From Variovorax sp. KBW07 (lineage in GTDB: Bacteria > Pseudomonadota > Gammaproteobacteria > Burkholderiales > Burkholderiaceae_C), in the NCBI RefSeq assembly GCF_003852515.1, contig NZ_QAJK01000085.1, forward strand, positions 17,722-66,237: a stretch of DNA of 48,516 nt, in the 5' to 3' direction. The notes beneath the pieces were generated by a model. It searched no databases. It saw only the letters and a list, made by a program, of their open reading frames with translations, and had not been told where the DNA came from. Position numbers and translations under genes: made by a program. Of the stretch, positions 8,627 to 15,907 are shown piece by piece. Every line of letters begins with the position of its first letter. Position 1 is the first letter of the stretch.

Positions 8627-8988
8627 GTCGATGGGCCTCGGCGGGTGCATGGATGCACATCCGGCCGGGGCGGTCGGTGTGCGGGTCAGGTGTTCAGGAA
8701 ACGGTTCATTGGGTTGGTGTGTCGCCCGGGAGGTCGGTAGTCGCCAGGCGCGGTTGAAAAAGAAACTGTTGCTGAAAAACGAAGGGCGGATTCTGTAGCG
8801 CACGCAACCGATGCGCAAGCGCGGCGAGAAGGGCTGTGGCGCAAAGCCGACGTGATGCCCATGCGATATAGCCGCGTGAATCCAGTTGCATCCGCCCTCC
8901 GTATTGATCTCAAGCGCATTGCGCCTCCGCGCTGTTGGCGGTTTCCACAGACACCTCGAGAACCATTCTTTCTATTCAGGAGCCTTCA
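8627..8988. other. Gene-free stretch upstream of the fasciclin gene
   Basis: No convincing coding frame on either strand; the open frames here lack ribosome sites and conserved motifs. It must hold the promoter of the fasciclin lipoprotein (plus) and probably that of the unknown operon (minus). The only structure I can support is GTGCAT-GG-ATGCAC (8645-8658), a 6-bp inverted repeat that could be an operator for the minus-strand operon. Confidence 0.4.
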
Positions 8989-9567
8989 ATGAAAAAACTC
9001 ATGATTGCAGTCGGCGTTTCGGTCCTGCTCGGCGCTTGCGCGGGCGGCATGGGCATGAGCGGCAGTGGCAGCAGCGGCATGTCGTCGAACCCGATGGTCG
9101 GCGGCGCGGCCATGTACCCGACGAAGGACATCGTCGACAACGCGGTGAATTCGAAGGACCACACCACGCTGGTCGCGGCAGTGAAGGCCGCCGACCTGGT
9201 CGGCACGCTGAAGAGCCCCGGCCCGTTCACCGTGTTCGCGCCCACCAACGCGGCCTTTGCCGCGCTGCCGGCCGGCACGGTCGACACGCTGCTCAAGCCC
9301 GAGAACAAGGCCACGCTGACCAAGGTGCTGACGTACCACGTGGTGCCCGGCAAGATGGACGGCCCGGCCCTGATGAGCGCCATCAACGCGGGCGGCGGCA
9401 AGGCCGTGCTGAAGACCGCCAGCGGCGGCACGCTCACCGCGACGATGAGCGGCAGCAACGTGATGGTGACCGATGCCAAGGGCGGCACCGCAATGGTGAC
9501 GATCGCCAACGTGTACCAGTCGAACGGCGTGATCCACGTCGTGAACAAGGTGCTGCTGCCGGGCTGA
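8989..9567 (+). CDS. Fasciclin (FAS1) domain lipoprotein
   Basis: A 192-residue envelope protein. The signal sequence ends in a lipobox LGAC with the lipidated Cys at 17, followed by a Gly/Ser/Met-rich linker (about 18-38). One FAS1 domain fills residues about 45-192, with the H1 box [11 protein letters not shown], the YH motif LTYHVVPG and the H2 box [15 protein letters not shown]1 domains are usually linked to cell-surface or matrix adhesion. The ATG at 8989 is chosen because AGGAG (8978-8982) lies upstream and the lipobox follows at the right distance. It is a single gene, convergent with the LysR gene. Confidence 0.93.
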   Translation: MKKLMIAVGVSVLLGACAGGMGMSGSGSSGMSSNPMVGGAAMYPTKDIVDNAVNSKDHTTLVAAVKAADLVGTLKSPGPFTVFAPTNAAFAALPAGTVDTLLKPENKATLTKVLTYHVVPGKMDGPALMSAINAGGGKAVLKTASGGTLTATMSGSNVMVTDAKGGTAMVTIANVYQSNGVIHVVNKVLLPG

Positions 9568-9576
9568 TCGCCCGCC

Positions 9577-9595
9577 GATGCAGCGGACCTGCATC
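9577..9595. terminator. Short hairpin between convergent genes
   Basis: GATGCAG (9577-9583) and CTGCATC (9589-9595) pair perfectly around CGGAC, between the convergent fasciclin and LysR genes. It lacks a T-run on either side, so it is at best a weak terminator. Confidence 0.35.
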
Positions 9596-9601
9596 AGATC
9601 T

Positions 9602-10537
9602 TCAGGTTCGCTGCGCAGCCTCGGCTTCGTCGCGCAGCCACTGCGCGAAGTCCTGCGCGTCGCGGTTGCCCGCGGCGCGCCGGGACATCTCGATGAAGTA
9701 GCCGCGGTGCGATGCGGCGCCCTCGCCGAGCGGCGCCACGAGCCGGCCGTCGCGCAACAGTTCGCGCAGCAGCGGCAACCGCCCGATCACCACGCCCTGC
9801 CCCGCCACCGCCGCGGCCACCGCATCGGCGTACTGCGAGAAGCGCAGCGTGCTCTTCATGCGCAGGTCTTCCAGCCCCATCACCTTGAGCCACGGCTCCC
9901 AGTCGGTGGTCGGGGCCTCGCTGTGGTCCGGGTATTCGATGGTGAGCAGCGTGAGCCTGGAAAAGTCCGAGAGCTCCCGCAGCGACGCGGCGACCTGCGG
10001 CGCGCACAGCGGGATCACCGACTCCTCGAACAGCGCCGGCCCCACGCCGCGGCCGATGGGCGCGAAGCGCACCGCGAGGTCGAGGCGGCTCGCGTCCAGG
10101 TCGAGCACGTCGAGCGTGGCCGACACGCGCACGTCGACCTGCGGATGCGTGCCGGTGAAGCGCACCAGTTTCGGAATGAGCCAGAGCGATGCAAAGCCTG
10201 GCGTGGTGGTGATGGCCACCTGACGCGGCGCGGCGCTGGCGCGCACGCGCGCCGTGGCGTCGCGCAGCCGCTCCAGGCTGTCGGTGACCGCGCGTTGCAG
10301 CACGCCGCCGGCCTCGGTCAGCGCCAGTGCGCGGTGGCGGCGCTCGAACAACAGCACGCCCAGGCTGGCTTCGAGCTGCTGGATCTGCCGGCTGACGGCC
10401 GACTGCGTGAGGTGCAGCTCACCGGCCGCCAGGGTGAAGCTGAGCCGGCGCGCGGCGGCCTCGAAACTGCGCAGCAGTTCGAGCGGCGGGAGCTCGCCGC
10501 TCGGGATGCCAGGGGGTTTCGCATTCTCTACAGGCAT
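9602..10537 (-). CDS. LysR-family transcriptional regulator (GcvA-like)
   Basis: A 311-residue LysR-type regulator. The winged helix-turn-helix spans about residues 18-78 (LRSFEAAARRLSFTLAAGEL, then LTQSAVSRQIQQLEASLG) and is followed by a coiled linker and a substrate-binding-like effector domain from about 100. PPLELLRSFEAAARR and FERRHRALALTEAG are typical of the GcvA-like branch. The open frame continues upstream for a further 380 codons, but these run antisense to the enoyl-CoA hydratase gene; the ATG at 10537 precedes the domain by the usual distance. It is divergent from the DUF2917 gene, with a T-N11-A dyad in between, so it probably controls that gene and itself. The effector is unknown. 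Confidence 0.92.
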   Translation of the reverse strand: MPVENAKPPGIPSGELPPLELLRSFEAAARRLSFTLAAGELHLTQSAVSRQIQQLEASLGVLLFERRHRALALTEAGGVLQRAVTDSLERLRDATARVRASAAPRQVAITTTPGFASLWLIPKLVRFTGTHPQVDVRVSATLDVLDLDASRLDLAVRFAPIGRGVGPALFEESVIPLCAPQVAASLRELSDFSRLTLLTIEYPDHSEAPTTDWEPWLKVMGLEDLRMKSTLRFSQYADAVAAAVAGQGVVIGRLPLLRELLRDGRLVAPLGEGAASHRGYFIEMSRRAAGNRDAQDFAQWLRDEAEAAQRT

Positions 10538-10588
10538 GCAACGAGTTCCGAATGACCGCGTGTAAGCAGGGGATCGAATCACTATATT

Positions 10589-10605
10589 CATTCGTATCCC
10601 GAATG
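10589..10605. promoter_or_regulatory. LysR-type operator (T-N11-A dyad)
   Basis: CATTCG-TATCC-CGAATG is a perfect 6-bp inverted repeat that fits the T-N11-A rule for LysR regulators. It lies between the divergent LysR and DUF2917 genes. An extra half-site CGAATG is at 10549-10554, closer to the LysR gene, and TATATT at 10583-10588 could be the -10 of the plus-strand gene. Confidence 0.65.
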
Positions 10606-10619
10606 CAATGGAGCTTGCC

Positions 10620-10943
10620 ATGAGCACACGACCCGCTACGTCTTCCCGCTTCCACGTCAGCCTGCCGACGCGCACCGTCTTCGCCGTGCCCGATGGGGCG
10701 GGCGTGGGCATCGAATGCCGAAGCGGCACCGTCTGGGTCACGCTGGACCGCGATCCGCGCGACATCGTGCTGGAAGCCGGCGACCGGTTCGACGGCACCG
10801 AGCACCGGCGCATCCTGGTGTCGGCGCTGACCTCGTCATGCATCACCGTGTCGGACGCGCAGCCCGCCGCCATGCCCCTGGCGCGCCCCGCCCGCGCCTG
10901 GTCGCCTTGGCGACTCCGGCCCCACGGGTTGTCCCCGGCTTGA
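10620..10943 (+). CDS. DUF2917 family protein
   Basis: A 107-residue protein with the compact beta-rich DUF2917 pattern: a hydrophobic strand (RTVFAVPDG), GIECRSGTVWVTLDRDPRD, then VLEAGDRFDG. This small family is common in Burkholderiales, often beside a LysR regulator, and has no established function. A cupin-like fold is often suspected from the strand pattern. The ATG at 10620 is chosen because GGAG (10610-10613) lies 6 bases upstream; an in-frame ATG at 10608 has no ribosome site. It is divergent from the LysR gene and 32 bases ahead of the enoyl-CoA hydratase homologue, so all three may form one regulatory unit. Confidence 0.82.
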   Translation: MSTRPATSSRFHVSLPTRTVFAVPDGAGVGIECRSGTVWVTLDRDPRDIVLEAGDRFDGTEHRRILVSALTSSCITVSDAQPAAMPLARPARAWSPWRLRPHGLSPA

Positions 10944-10975
10944 CCCGGGTGCCATCGGCATCGAACCTCGATGCC

Positions 10976-11779
10976 ATGGACTCCCAAGCACCGATCCTCT
11001 ACGAACTGTCCGACGGCATTGCGACGCTCACGCTGAACCTGCCGGCCAAGCTGAACCCGATCGCGCTCGGGTTGCAGGCCGCACTGAAGGAAACGCTGGA
11101 GCGCATCCGCGACGACCGCGCGGTGCGGGCCGTGATCCTGACCGGCGCCGGCAAGGCCTTCTGCGTGGGCGCCGACCTGAGCGCGATGGCGCCGGGCGAG
11201 GCCGGCAAATCGCTCGGCACGCAAGCGGCTGAAAACATGCAGGCGCTGAGCAACCCGCTGATCGAAACGCTGCGCACGCTGCCGATTCCGGTGGTCGCGG
11301 CCGTCAACGGACCGGCGGCCGGTGCGGGCGTGGGCCTGGCGCTCGCGGCCGACGTGACCATCGCGGCGCGCAGCGCCTACTTCTACCTGCCCTTCCTGCC
11401 CAAGCTGGGCATCGTGCCGGATCTGGGCTGCACCTGGGCCATTCCGCGCCGCGCCGGCAGGGCCCGCGCCATGGGCATGGCGCTGCTCGACGAGCGCGTG
11501 GGCGCCGGGCGTGCCGTGCAATGGGGCCTGATCTGGGCCTGCGTGGACGACGAGCAGTTGCTCGAAGAGGCCCGCCGGATCGCGCAGCGCCTCGCGAGCC
11601 TGCCGGCGCAGGCAGTGGTGGAGGCACGCGAAGCCTTCGAGGCGTCCGAGCGCCACACGCTGAAGGAGCAGCTGCACTACGAAAGCGAGCGCCAGCGCGA
11701 CCTGATCGACCGCCCCAGTTTCCGCGAAGGCGTGAGCGCGTTCCTGCAGAAGCGGCCGCCGGTTTTCGAGAGCCGCTGA
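10976..11779 (+). CDS. Enoyl-CoA hydratase/isomerase family protein (PaaG-like)
   Basis: A 267-residue crotonase-fold enzyme acting on an acyl-CoA thioester. Visible motifs are FCVGAD (62-67) for CoA and the first oxyanion-hole strand, and NGPAAGAGVG (111-120) for the second. By eye alignment, the first catalytic Glu of true hydratases is Gly here, and the second position is Asp149 in GIVPDLG. That pattern is typical of PaaG-like isomerases rather than of classic hydratases. The ATG at 10976 begins the standard N-terminus; upstream frame codons overlap DUF2917. It is probably cotranscribed with DUF2917, 32 bases upstream. The pathway is not clear from the neighbours. Confidence 0.88.
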   Translation: MDSQAPILYELSDGIATLTLNLPAKLNPIALGLQAALKETLERIRDDRAVRAVILTGAGKAFCVGADLSAMAPGEAGKSLGTQAAENMQALSNPLIETLRTLPIPVVAAVNGPAAGAGVGLALAADVTIAARSAYFYLPFLPKLGIVPDLGCTWAIPRRAGRARAMGMALLDERVGAGRAVQWGLIWACVDDEQLLEEARRIAQRLASLPAQAVVEAREAFEASERHTLKEQLHYESERQRDLIDRPSFREGVSAFLQKRPPVFESR

Positions 11780-11818
11780 AGGGGGCTGAACGCGACGGAT
11801 CGCGGCCCTGGCGCACGC

Positions 11819-12712
11819 TCAGTGCGGGCGCGCCTGGATCTCGTCGGCGCCGATCACTTCGGCCACCAGCACGGCCTCGGGGCCGTCCAGAAAGTATTCC
11901 GCTTCAAGCGGCGCGCGCAGCCGCAGGAACTTGTCTTCGCCGACCTGCATGGTGTGGCCGGCGCCCATCTCGGCGCCGCTGTCGATCAGGTAGCGCAGGA
12001 CATTGCCGAACAGGTCGAAGTACCTGCTTCCTTCGTGGTGGCCTTCGGCCAGCACCGCGAAATCGGGGTGGCCGAAATGATGCGCGCCATAGGTGCGCAT
12101 CCACACGCCCTGCACGCCCTCGACCTCGTACTTGACGAAGCCGCAGTACAGCGCGGGCAGGTCCAGGTGCCGCAGCAGTTCGATGCTGTCGCCTTCGTTG
12201 TCGGCATCGAACACGCCCGCGGGCAGCGAGGTCCGGGCCGATTCGTTCAGCACCGCCAGTGCACCGAGCCGTGCCAGCGCGCCTGCCACGGTGGCCAGCG
12301 CCACGTACTGTTCGAGCACCGAGGCCTCATAGCCCGCGTAGTAAAGAATGACGTGGCTGCGGTGCGCGCGAACCCGGGCCTTGAGCTCTTGCGGATAGTG
12401 CGCCGGCGCCACGCAGGCCTCGACCGATTCGCCAGGCATGGGTGCATCGAAGCCGACCATGCGGACCACGTGCTTCTTCCAGCCCGCCAGCGCAATGAAA
12501 GTGCCGGGCTCTTCCGAGATCTCGCAGCGCGCGTCGCCGGTGGAGGGGTGGTAGGCGCGCAATGCCTGCGCGAGCGCGGCGACGTCGATGCGAAGCGCAT
12601 CGGCGAACACGACCGTCAGTGCTACGCCCTCTTCGCAGTCGGGGTTGGCCACCAATGCGCCGGTATCGCCCGGCTCGTCCTTGCGACCAAAGAAACGGGA
12701 AAAGATACTCAC
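11819..12712 (-). CDS. DUF4261 domain protein
   Basis: A 297-residue cytoplasmic protein of the DUF4261 family, function unknown. The N-terminus VSIFSRFFGRKDEP is followed by a domain containing PTXFxxLAGW-like residues (GTFIALAGWKKH), a Cys/Ala region EACVAPAHYPQELK and a C-terminal half with VKYEVEGVQGVWMRTYG and GHPDFAVL. It starts with GTG at 12712, supported by CAGGAG 7 bases upstream; longer ATG frames run into the phosphofructokinase promoter. It is convergent with the enoyl-CoA hydratase homologue and divergent from the phosphofructokinase. No neighbour points to a role. Confidence 0.82.
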   Translation of the reverse strand: MSIFSRFFGRKDEPGDTGALVANPDCEEGVALTVVFADALRIDVAALAQALRAYHPSTGDARCEISEEPGTFIALAGWKKHVVRMVGFDAPMPGESVEACVAPAHYPQELKARVRAHRSHVILYYAGYEASVLEQYVALATVAGALARLGALAVLNESARTSLPAGVFDADNEGDSIELLRHLDLPALYCGFVKYEVEGVQGVWMRTYGAHHFGHPDFAVLAEGHHEGSRYFDLFGNVLRYLIDSGAEMGAGHTMQVGEDKFLRLRAPLEAEYFLDGPEAVLVAEVIGADEIQARPH

Positions 12713-12917
12713 GCACGAACTCCTGAAATGGTGGTTTGGCTGCAATCGACTGGAACGAACTGTAATCGCGCTGAAATCGCGCGAGATGGGCCGGCCAGCC
12801 ATTGGCCACCAGCCCGCGACTGCGCCAGAATGACCCTCCCGCGAAGAGTTTGCCGCCATGCGCCCTGGGCCGTCCCAAGGCAATGACCGTCGCGCACCAG
12901 CACGGAGAAATCACCCA

Positions 12918-14180
12918 ATGAGCACAGCCATCCTCAACGCCTTCTACGCCCAGTCGGGCGGTGTCACCTCGGTCATCAACGCGTCGGCCTGCGGCGTGAT
13001 CGAAACGGCCCGCAAGCACCCCGGCCGCATCGGCAAGCTCTATGCCGGGCGCAACGGCATCATCGGCGCGCTGACCGAGGAACTGATCGACACCGGCGCC
13101 GAATCGGCCGAGGCCATCGCGGCGCTGCGCAGCACGCCGTCGGGCGCGTTCGGCTCGTGCCGCTACAAGCTCAAGTCGCTCGAAAAGAACCGCCGCGAAT
13201 ACGAGCGGCTGATCGAGGTTTTCAAGGCGCACGGCATCGGCTACTTTTTCTACAACGGCGGCGGCGATTCGGCCGACACCTGCTTCAAGGTGAGCCAGCT
13301 GTCGCAGTCGCTGGGCTATCCGCTGCAGGCCATCCACGTGCCCAAGACCATCGACAACGACCTGCCGCTGACCGACTGCTGCCCCGGCTTCGGCTCGGTC
13401 GCGAAGTACGTGGCGGTGTCGACGCTCGAGGCCTCGTTCGACGTGCGCTCGATGGCGGCCACGTCGACCAAGGTGTTCGTGCTCGAAGTGATGGGGCGGC
13501 ACGCGGGCTGGATCGCGGCGGCTGGCGGGCTGGCGGCGGACCATGGCATTCCGGTGGTGGTGCTGTTCCCCGAGATCGAATTCGACAAGCCGCGCTTCAT
13601 CGCACGCGTCGACGAACTGGTGAAGCAGCACGGCTATTGCTCGGTGGTGGTGTCCGAGGGCTGCCACCACCCCGACGGCACCTTCCTGGCCGAGCAGGGC
13701 ACGCGCGATGCCTTCGGCCATGCGCAACTGGGCGGCGCCGCGCCGGTGGTGGCGCAGATGATCAAGGACGCGCTGGGCCACAAGTTCCACTGGGCCGTGG
13801 CCGACTACCTCCAGCGCGCGGCCCGGCACATTGCCTCGGCCACCGACGTGAAGCAGGCCTACGAGCTGGGCCAGCGCGCGGTGGAGCTGGCGCTCGAAGG
13901 CCGCAACGCGGTCATGCCGACCATCGAGCGCACGTCCGACGTGCCGTACGCCTACCGCCTGGGCAGCGCGCCGCTCGAATCGGTGGCGAATGTCGAGAAG
14001 CCGATGCCGCGCGATTTCATCTCGGACGACGGCTACGGCATCACCGAAAAATGCAGGCGCTACCTGCTGCCGCTGATCGAGGGCGAAGACTACCCCGCGT
14101 ACCGCAATGGCCTGCCGGTGTACGTGACGCTGCGGAACGTTGCGGTGCCGAAGAAGCTGCCGGCTTTCGAGATCGCGTGA
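12918..14180 (+). CDS. pfp: 6-phosphofructokinase, probably diphosphate-dependent
   Basis: Phosphorylates fructose 6-phosphate at C1 in glycolysis. The 420 residues carry the PFK phosphate-binding loop (GGVTSVINA, 14-22), NGGGDSAD (113-120), PKTIDND (142-148) and MGRHAGW (192-198). The Lys in PKTIDND, where ATP-dependent enzymes have Gly, is the usual mark of diphosphate-dependent PFKs. Those are reversible and use PPi instead of ATP. The ATG at 12918 has GGAG upstream; the extra 20 codons of the longer frame lie in the promoter gap. The stop codon overlaps the start of the CWC gene (TGATG), so the two are cotranslated. The symbol is assigned on phosphodonor inference, not on experiment. Confidence 0.88.
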   Translation: MSTAILNAFYAQSGGVTSVINASACGVIETARKHPGRIGKLYAGRNGIIGALTEELIDTGAESAEAIAALRSTPSGAFGSCRYKLKSLEKNRREYERLIEVFKAHGIGYFFYNGGGDSADTCFKVSQLSQSLGYPLQAIHVPKTIDNDLPLTDCCPGFGSVAKYVAVSTLEASFDVRSMAATSTKVFVLEVMGRHAGWIAAAGGLAADHGIPVVVLFPEIEFDKPRFIARVDELVKQHGYCSVVVSEGCHHPDGTFLAEQGTRDAFGHAQLGGAAPVVAQMIKDALGHKFHWAVADYLQRAARHIASATDVKQAYELGQRAVELALEGRNAVMPTIERTSDVPYAYRLGSAPLESVANVEKPMPRDFISDDGYGITEKCRRYLLPLIEGEDYPAYRNGLPVYVTLRNVAVPKKLPAFEIA

Positions 14181-14410
14181 TGGCCACGACCACGGCGGTG
14201 ATCATCGACGCCAGCCGCTGCCCGATGTGCGGCGAGCCGAACCGATGCGCCATGGAGACCGAGCGCGAGACGGGCCAGCCGCAGCCGCCCTGCTGGTGCA
14301 TGCAGGCCGACTTCAGCAATGCGCCGCTGACGAACATTCCCGAAGCCATGCGAGGCATGGCCTGCATCTGTGCGCGCTGCGCGGCGGGCACGCCGTCCGC
14401 TCAGGACTGA
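14180..14410 (+). CDS. Cysteine-rich CWC family protein
   Basis: A 76-residue protein with nine cysteines in the Cys-rich CWC pattern: CPMCGEPNRC near residue 14, CWC near 38, and CICARC near 62. The spacing suggests one or two bound zinc ions or a redox-active cluster. Its start ATG shares the A of the upstream PFK stop codon (TGATG), so translation is coupled, and its 3' end overlaps the convergent metallopeptidase gene by 10 bases. Function is unknown in the family. The tight link to PFK suggests cotranscription but does not by itself imply a role in glycolysis. Confidence 0.85.
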   Translation: MATTTAVIIDASRCPMCGEPNRCAMETERETGQPQPPCWCMQADFSNAPLTNIPEAMRGMACICARCAAGTPSAQD

Positions 14411-15768
14411 CCGGGGCCTTGCGACCGGGCTTGGAATTGGGATTGCGATGGCAATTCCGATTCCGACGGTGACTGCACCTGTCCGGGTGCAGGCTCTGCA
14501 AGCGCAGTTGCCGCCACGTCGCTTGACACCACCATCGTCGGCGCCGAACCGGGCCGCTGCCCGGTGATCACGCCATGGATGAACTGCAGCTTGCCCACCG
14601 CCGCGCGCGGCAGCACGAAGGGGTAGTAGTCGGGCTGCCCCATGCTGCGCGACAGCTCGTTGAGCACATTGGTCAGCAGCACCCAGCCGTTGATGAAGTC
14701 CAGGAATTTCGCGGCATCGGGATGCTCGGGCTGCCACAAATCGGCAGCGGTGAAGAGGTCGCTTGCCAGCTCGACGTTGGTGGCGTCGACACCGAAGCTC
14801 ATGGCGGTGTCGGCCGTGTCGGCCATGTGCAGGTAGTGGGCCCAGGTCTCGGCCCAGTCTTCCCAGGGGTGCGTGCTGGCGTAGCTGCTGACGAAGCGGT
14901 CGGCCCAGTCGGGCGGCGGGCCTTGTTCGTAGTGCGTTTGCAATGCAGCCGCGTAGTCGGCGCGGTCGTCGCCGAAGAGCGCGCGAAAGTCGTCGATCCA
15001 TGGCGTGGGCAGCACCAGCAGGTCCCAGTAGTAGTGGCCGATCTCGTGGCGGAAGTGGCCGAGCAGCGTGCGGTAGGGCTCGCGCATCTCGGCGCGGATG
15101 CGCTCCCGCACGGCGTCTTCGGCTTCCTCGGCGTTGAGGGTGATCACGCCGTGCTCGTGGCCCGTCATCACATGCGGGCCGCCCGGCATGTTGCTGAGAA
15201 AGTCGAAGGCCAGGCCGTGCACCGGGTCGGCATGGCGGCTCACCACCGGCAGGCCGAGCGCGAGCAGTTGCGAGATGAGCCGGCGCTTGGCCTGCTCGAG
15301 CTTGCGCCAGAGCTCGCCGTTGCTCTCCACCGAAAGATCGGGAATGGTGCGCGTGACGCTGCAGGCCAGGCAGTAGCCGGGCGCCAGGCCCTGCGTGTCG
15401 AGCGGAATGGTCTCGCCCTCGCGCGACGCCGGCACCATCCAGCTGCAGGCCGCGGGGGTCATGAGGTTGGCGCAGCGGCGGTAGGTCGGGCCGTGCGGAT
15501 CGCCGAAGACGGTGAAGGTGTCGGGCAGCGCACCGCCGCCCACGGCCGGTGCCAGCGGCACGACGCCCAGGCGGTCGATGACGTAGCCCAGCGGCGTGTG
15601 GCAGGCCAGGCATTCGCTGTTGCGCAGGAACACGGGGCGCCCGCACTGGCAGCGGTAGGCGCGGCTGACGGTGGGCGCGGCGAGCTCGGTCGCGAGCGTG
15701 GGTGCGGGCATGGCCTCCGGTGCCATGGCGGCCGGGTCGCTGATGGAATCGTTCAAAAGGGAGTCCAT
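14401..15768 (-). CDS. Putative zinc-binding metallopeptidase with N-terminal zinc ribbon
   Basis: A 455-residue cytoplasmic protein. Residues about 39-57 form a four-Cys ribbon (CQC and CLAC); further Cys pairs lie at 99/108 and 133/136. The peptidase domain has HEIGHYYWD with the zinc-binding His241, Glu242 and His245, and a downstream DWAETWAHYLH that likely gives the third ligand. The architecture matches the zinc-ribbon plus Mx-peptidase family of proteobacteria, whose substrate is not known. The last about 25 residues are a Ser/Gln/Pro tail (SESELPSQSQFQARSQ) that is not part of the fold. The ATG at 15768 starts directly at the conserved region; longer frames enter the promoter of the divergent exporter gene. 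Confidence 0.85.
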   Translation of the reverse strand: MDSLLNDSISDPAAMAPEAMPAPTLATELAAPTVSRAYRCQCGRPVFLRNSECLACHTPLGYVIDRLGVVPLAPAVGGGALPDTFTVFGDPHGPTYRRCANLMTPAACSWMVPASREGETIPLDTQGLAPGYCLACSVTRTIPDLSVESNGELWRKLEQAKRRLISQLLALGLPVVSRHADPVHGLAFDFLSNMPGGPHVMTGHEHGVITLNAEEAEDAVRERIRAEMREPYRTLLGHFRHEIGHYYWDLLVLPTPWIDDFRALFGDDRADYAAALQTHYEQGPPPDWADRFVSSYASTHPWEDWAETWAHYLHMADTADTAMSFGVDATNVELASDLFTAADLWQPEHPDAAKFLDFINGWVLLTNVLNELSRSMGQPDYYPFVLPRAAVGKLQFIHGVITGQRPGSAPTMVVSSDVAATALAEPAPGQVQSPSESELPSQSQFQARSQGPGQS

Positions 15769-15907
15769 GTTGTTGTCTTCTTTGGCTTGACGCGGAGGGG
15801 ACAGCCGCTGCATTGTGCGACCGCCCGGCGCGCCCCTGCCCGCGCAAACACCGATATGCTTGTAGGACGACGGACCCCGAGCGGACCCCGAGACATTCCG
15901 CCGCCCC

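Noticed and set aside
8571-8798. Plus-strand 75-codon frame opposite the unknown operon leader
   Set aside because: It crosses the strong hairpin, has no ribosome site and ends in a Lys/Leu tail without pattern.
10538-11677. N-terminal extension of the LysR gene by 380 codons
   Set aside because: It runs antisense to the crotonase and DUF2917 genes and has no domain; the LysR fold starts normally at 10537.
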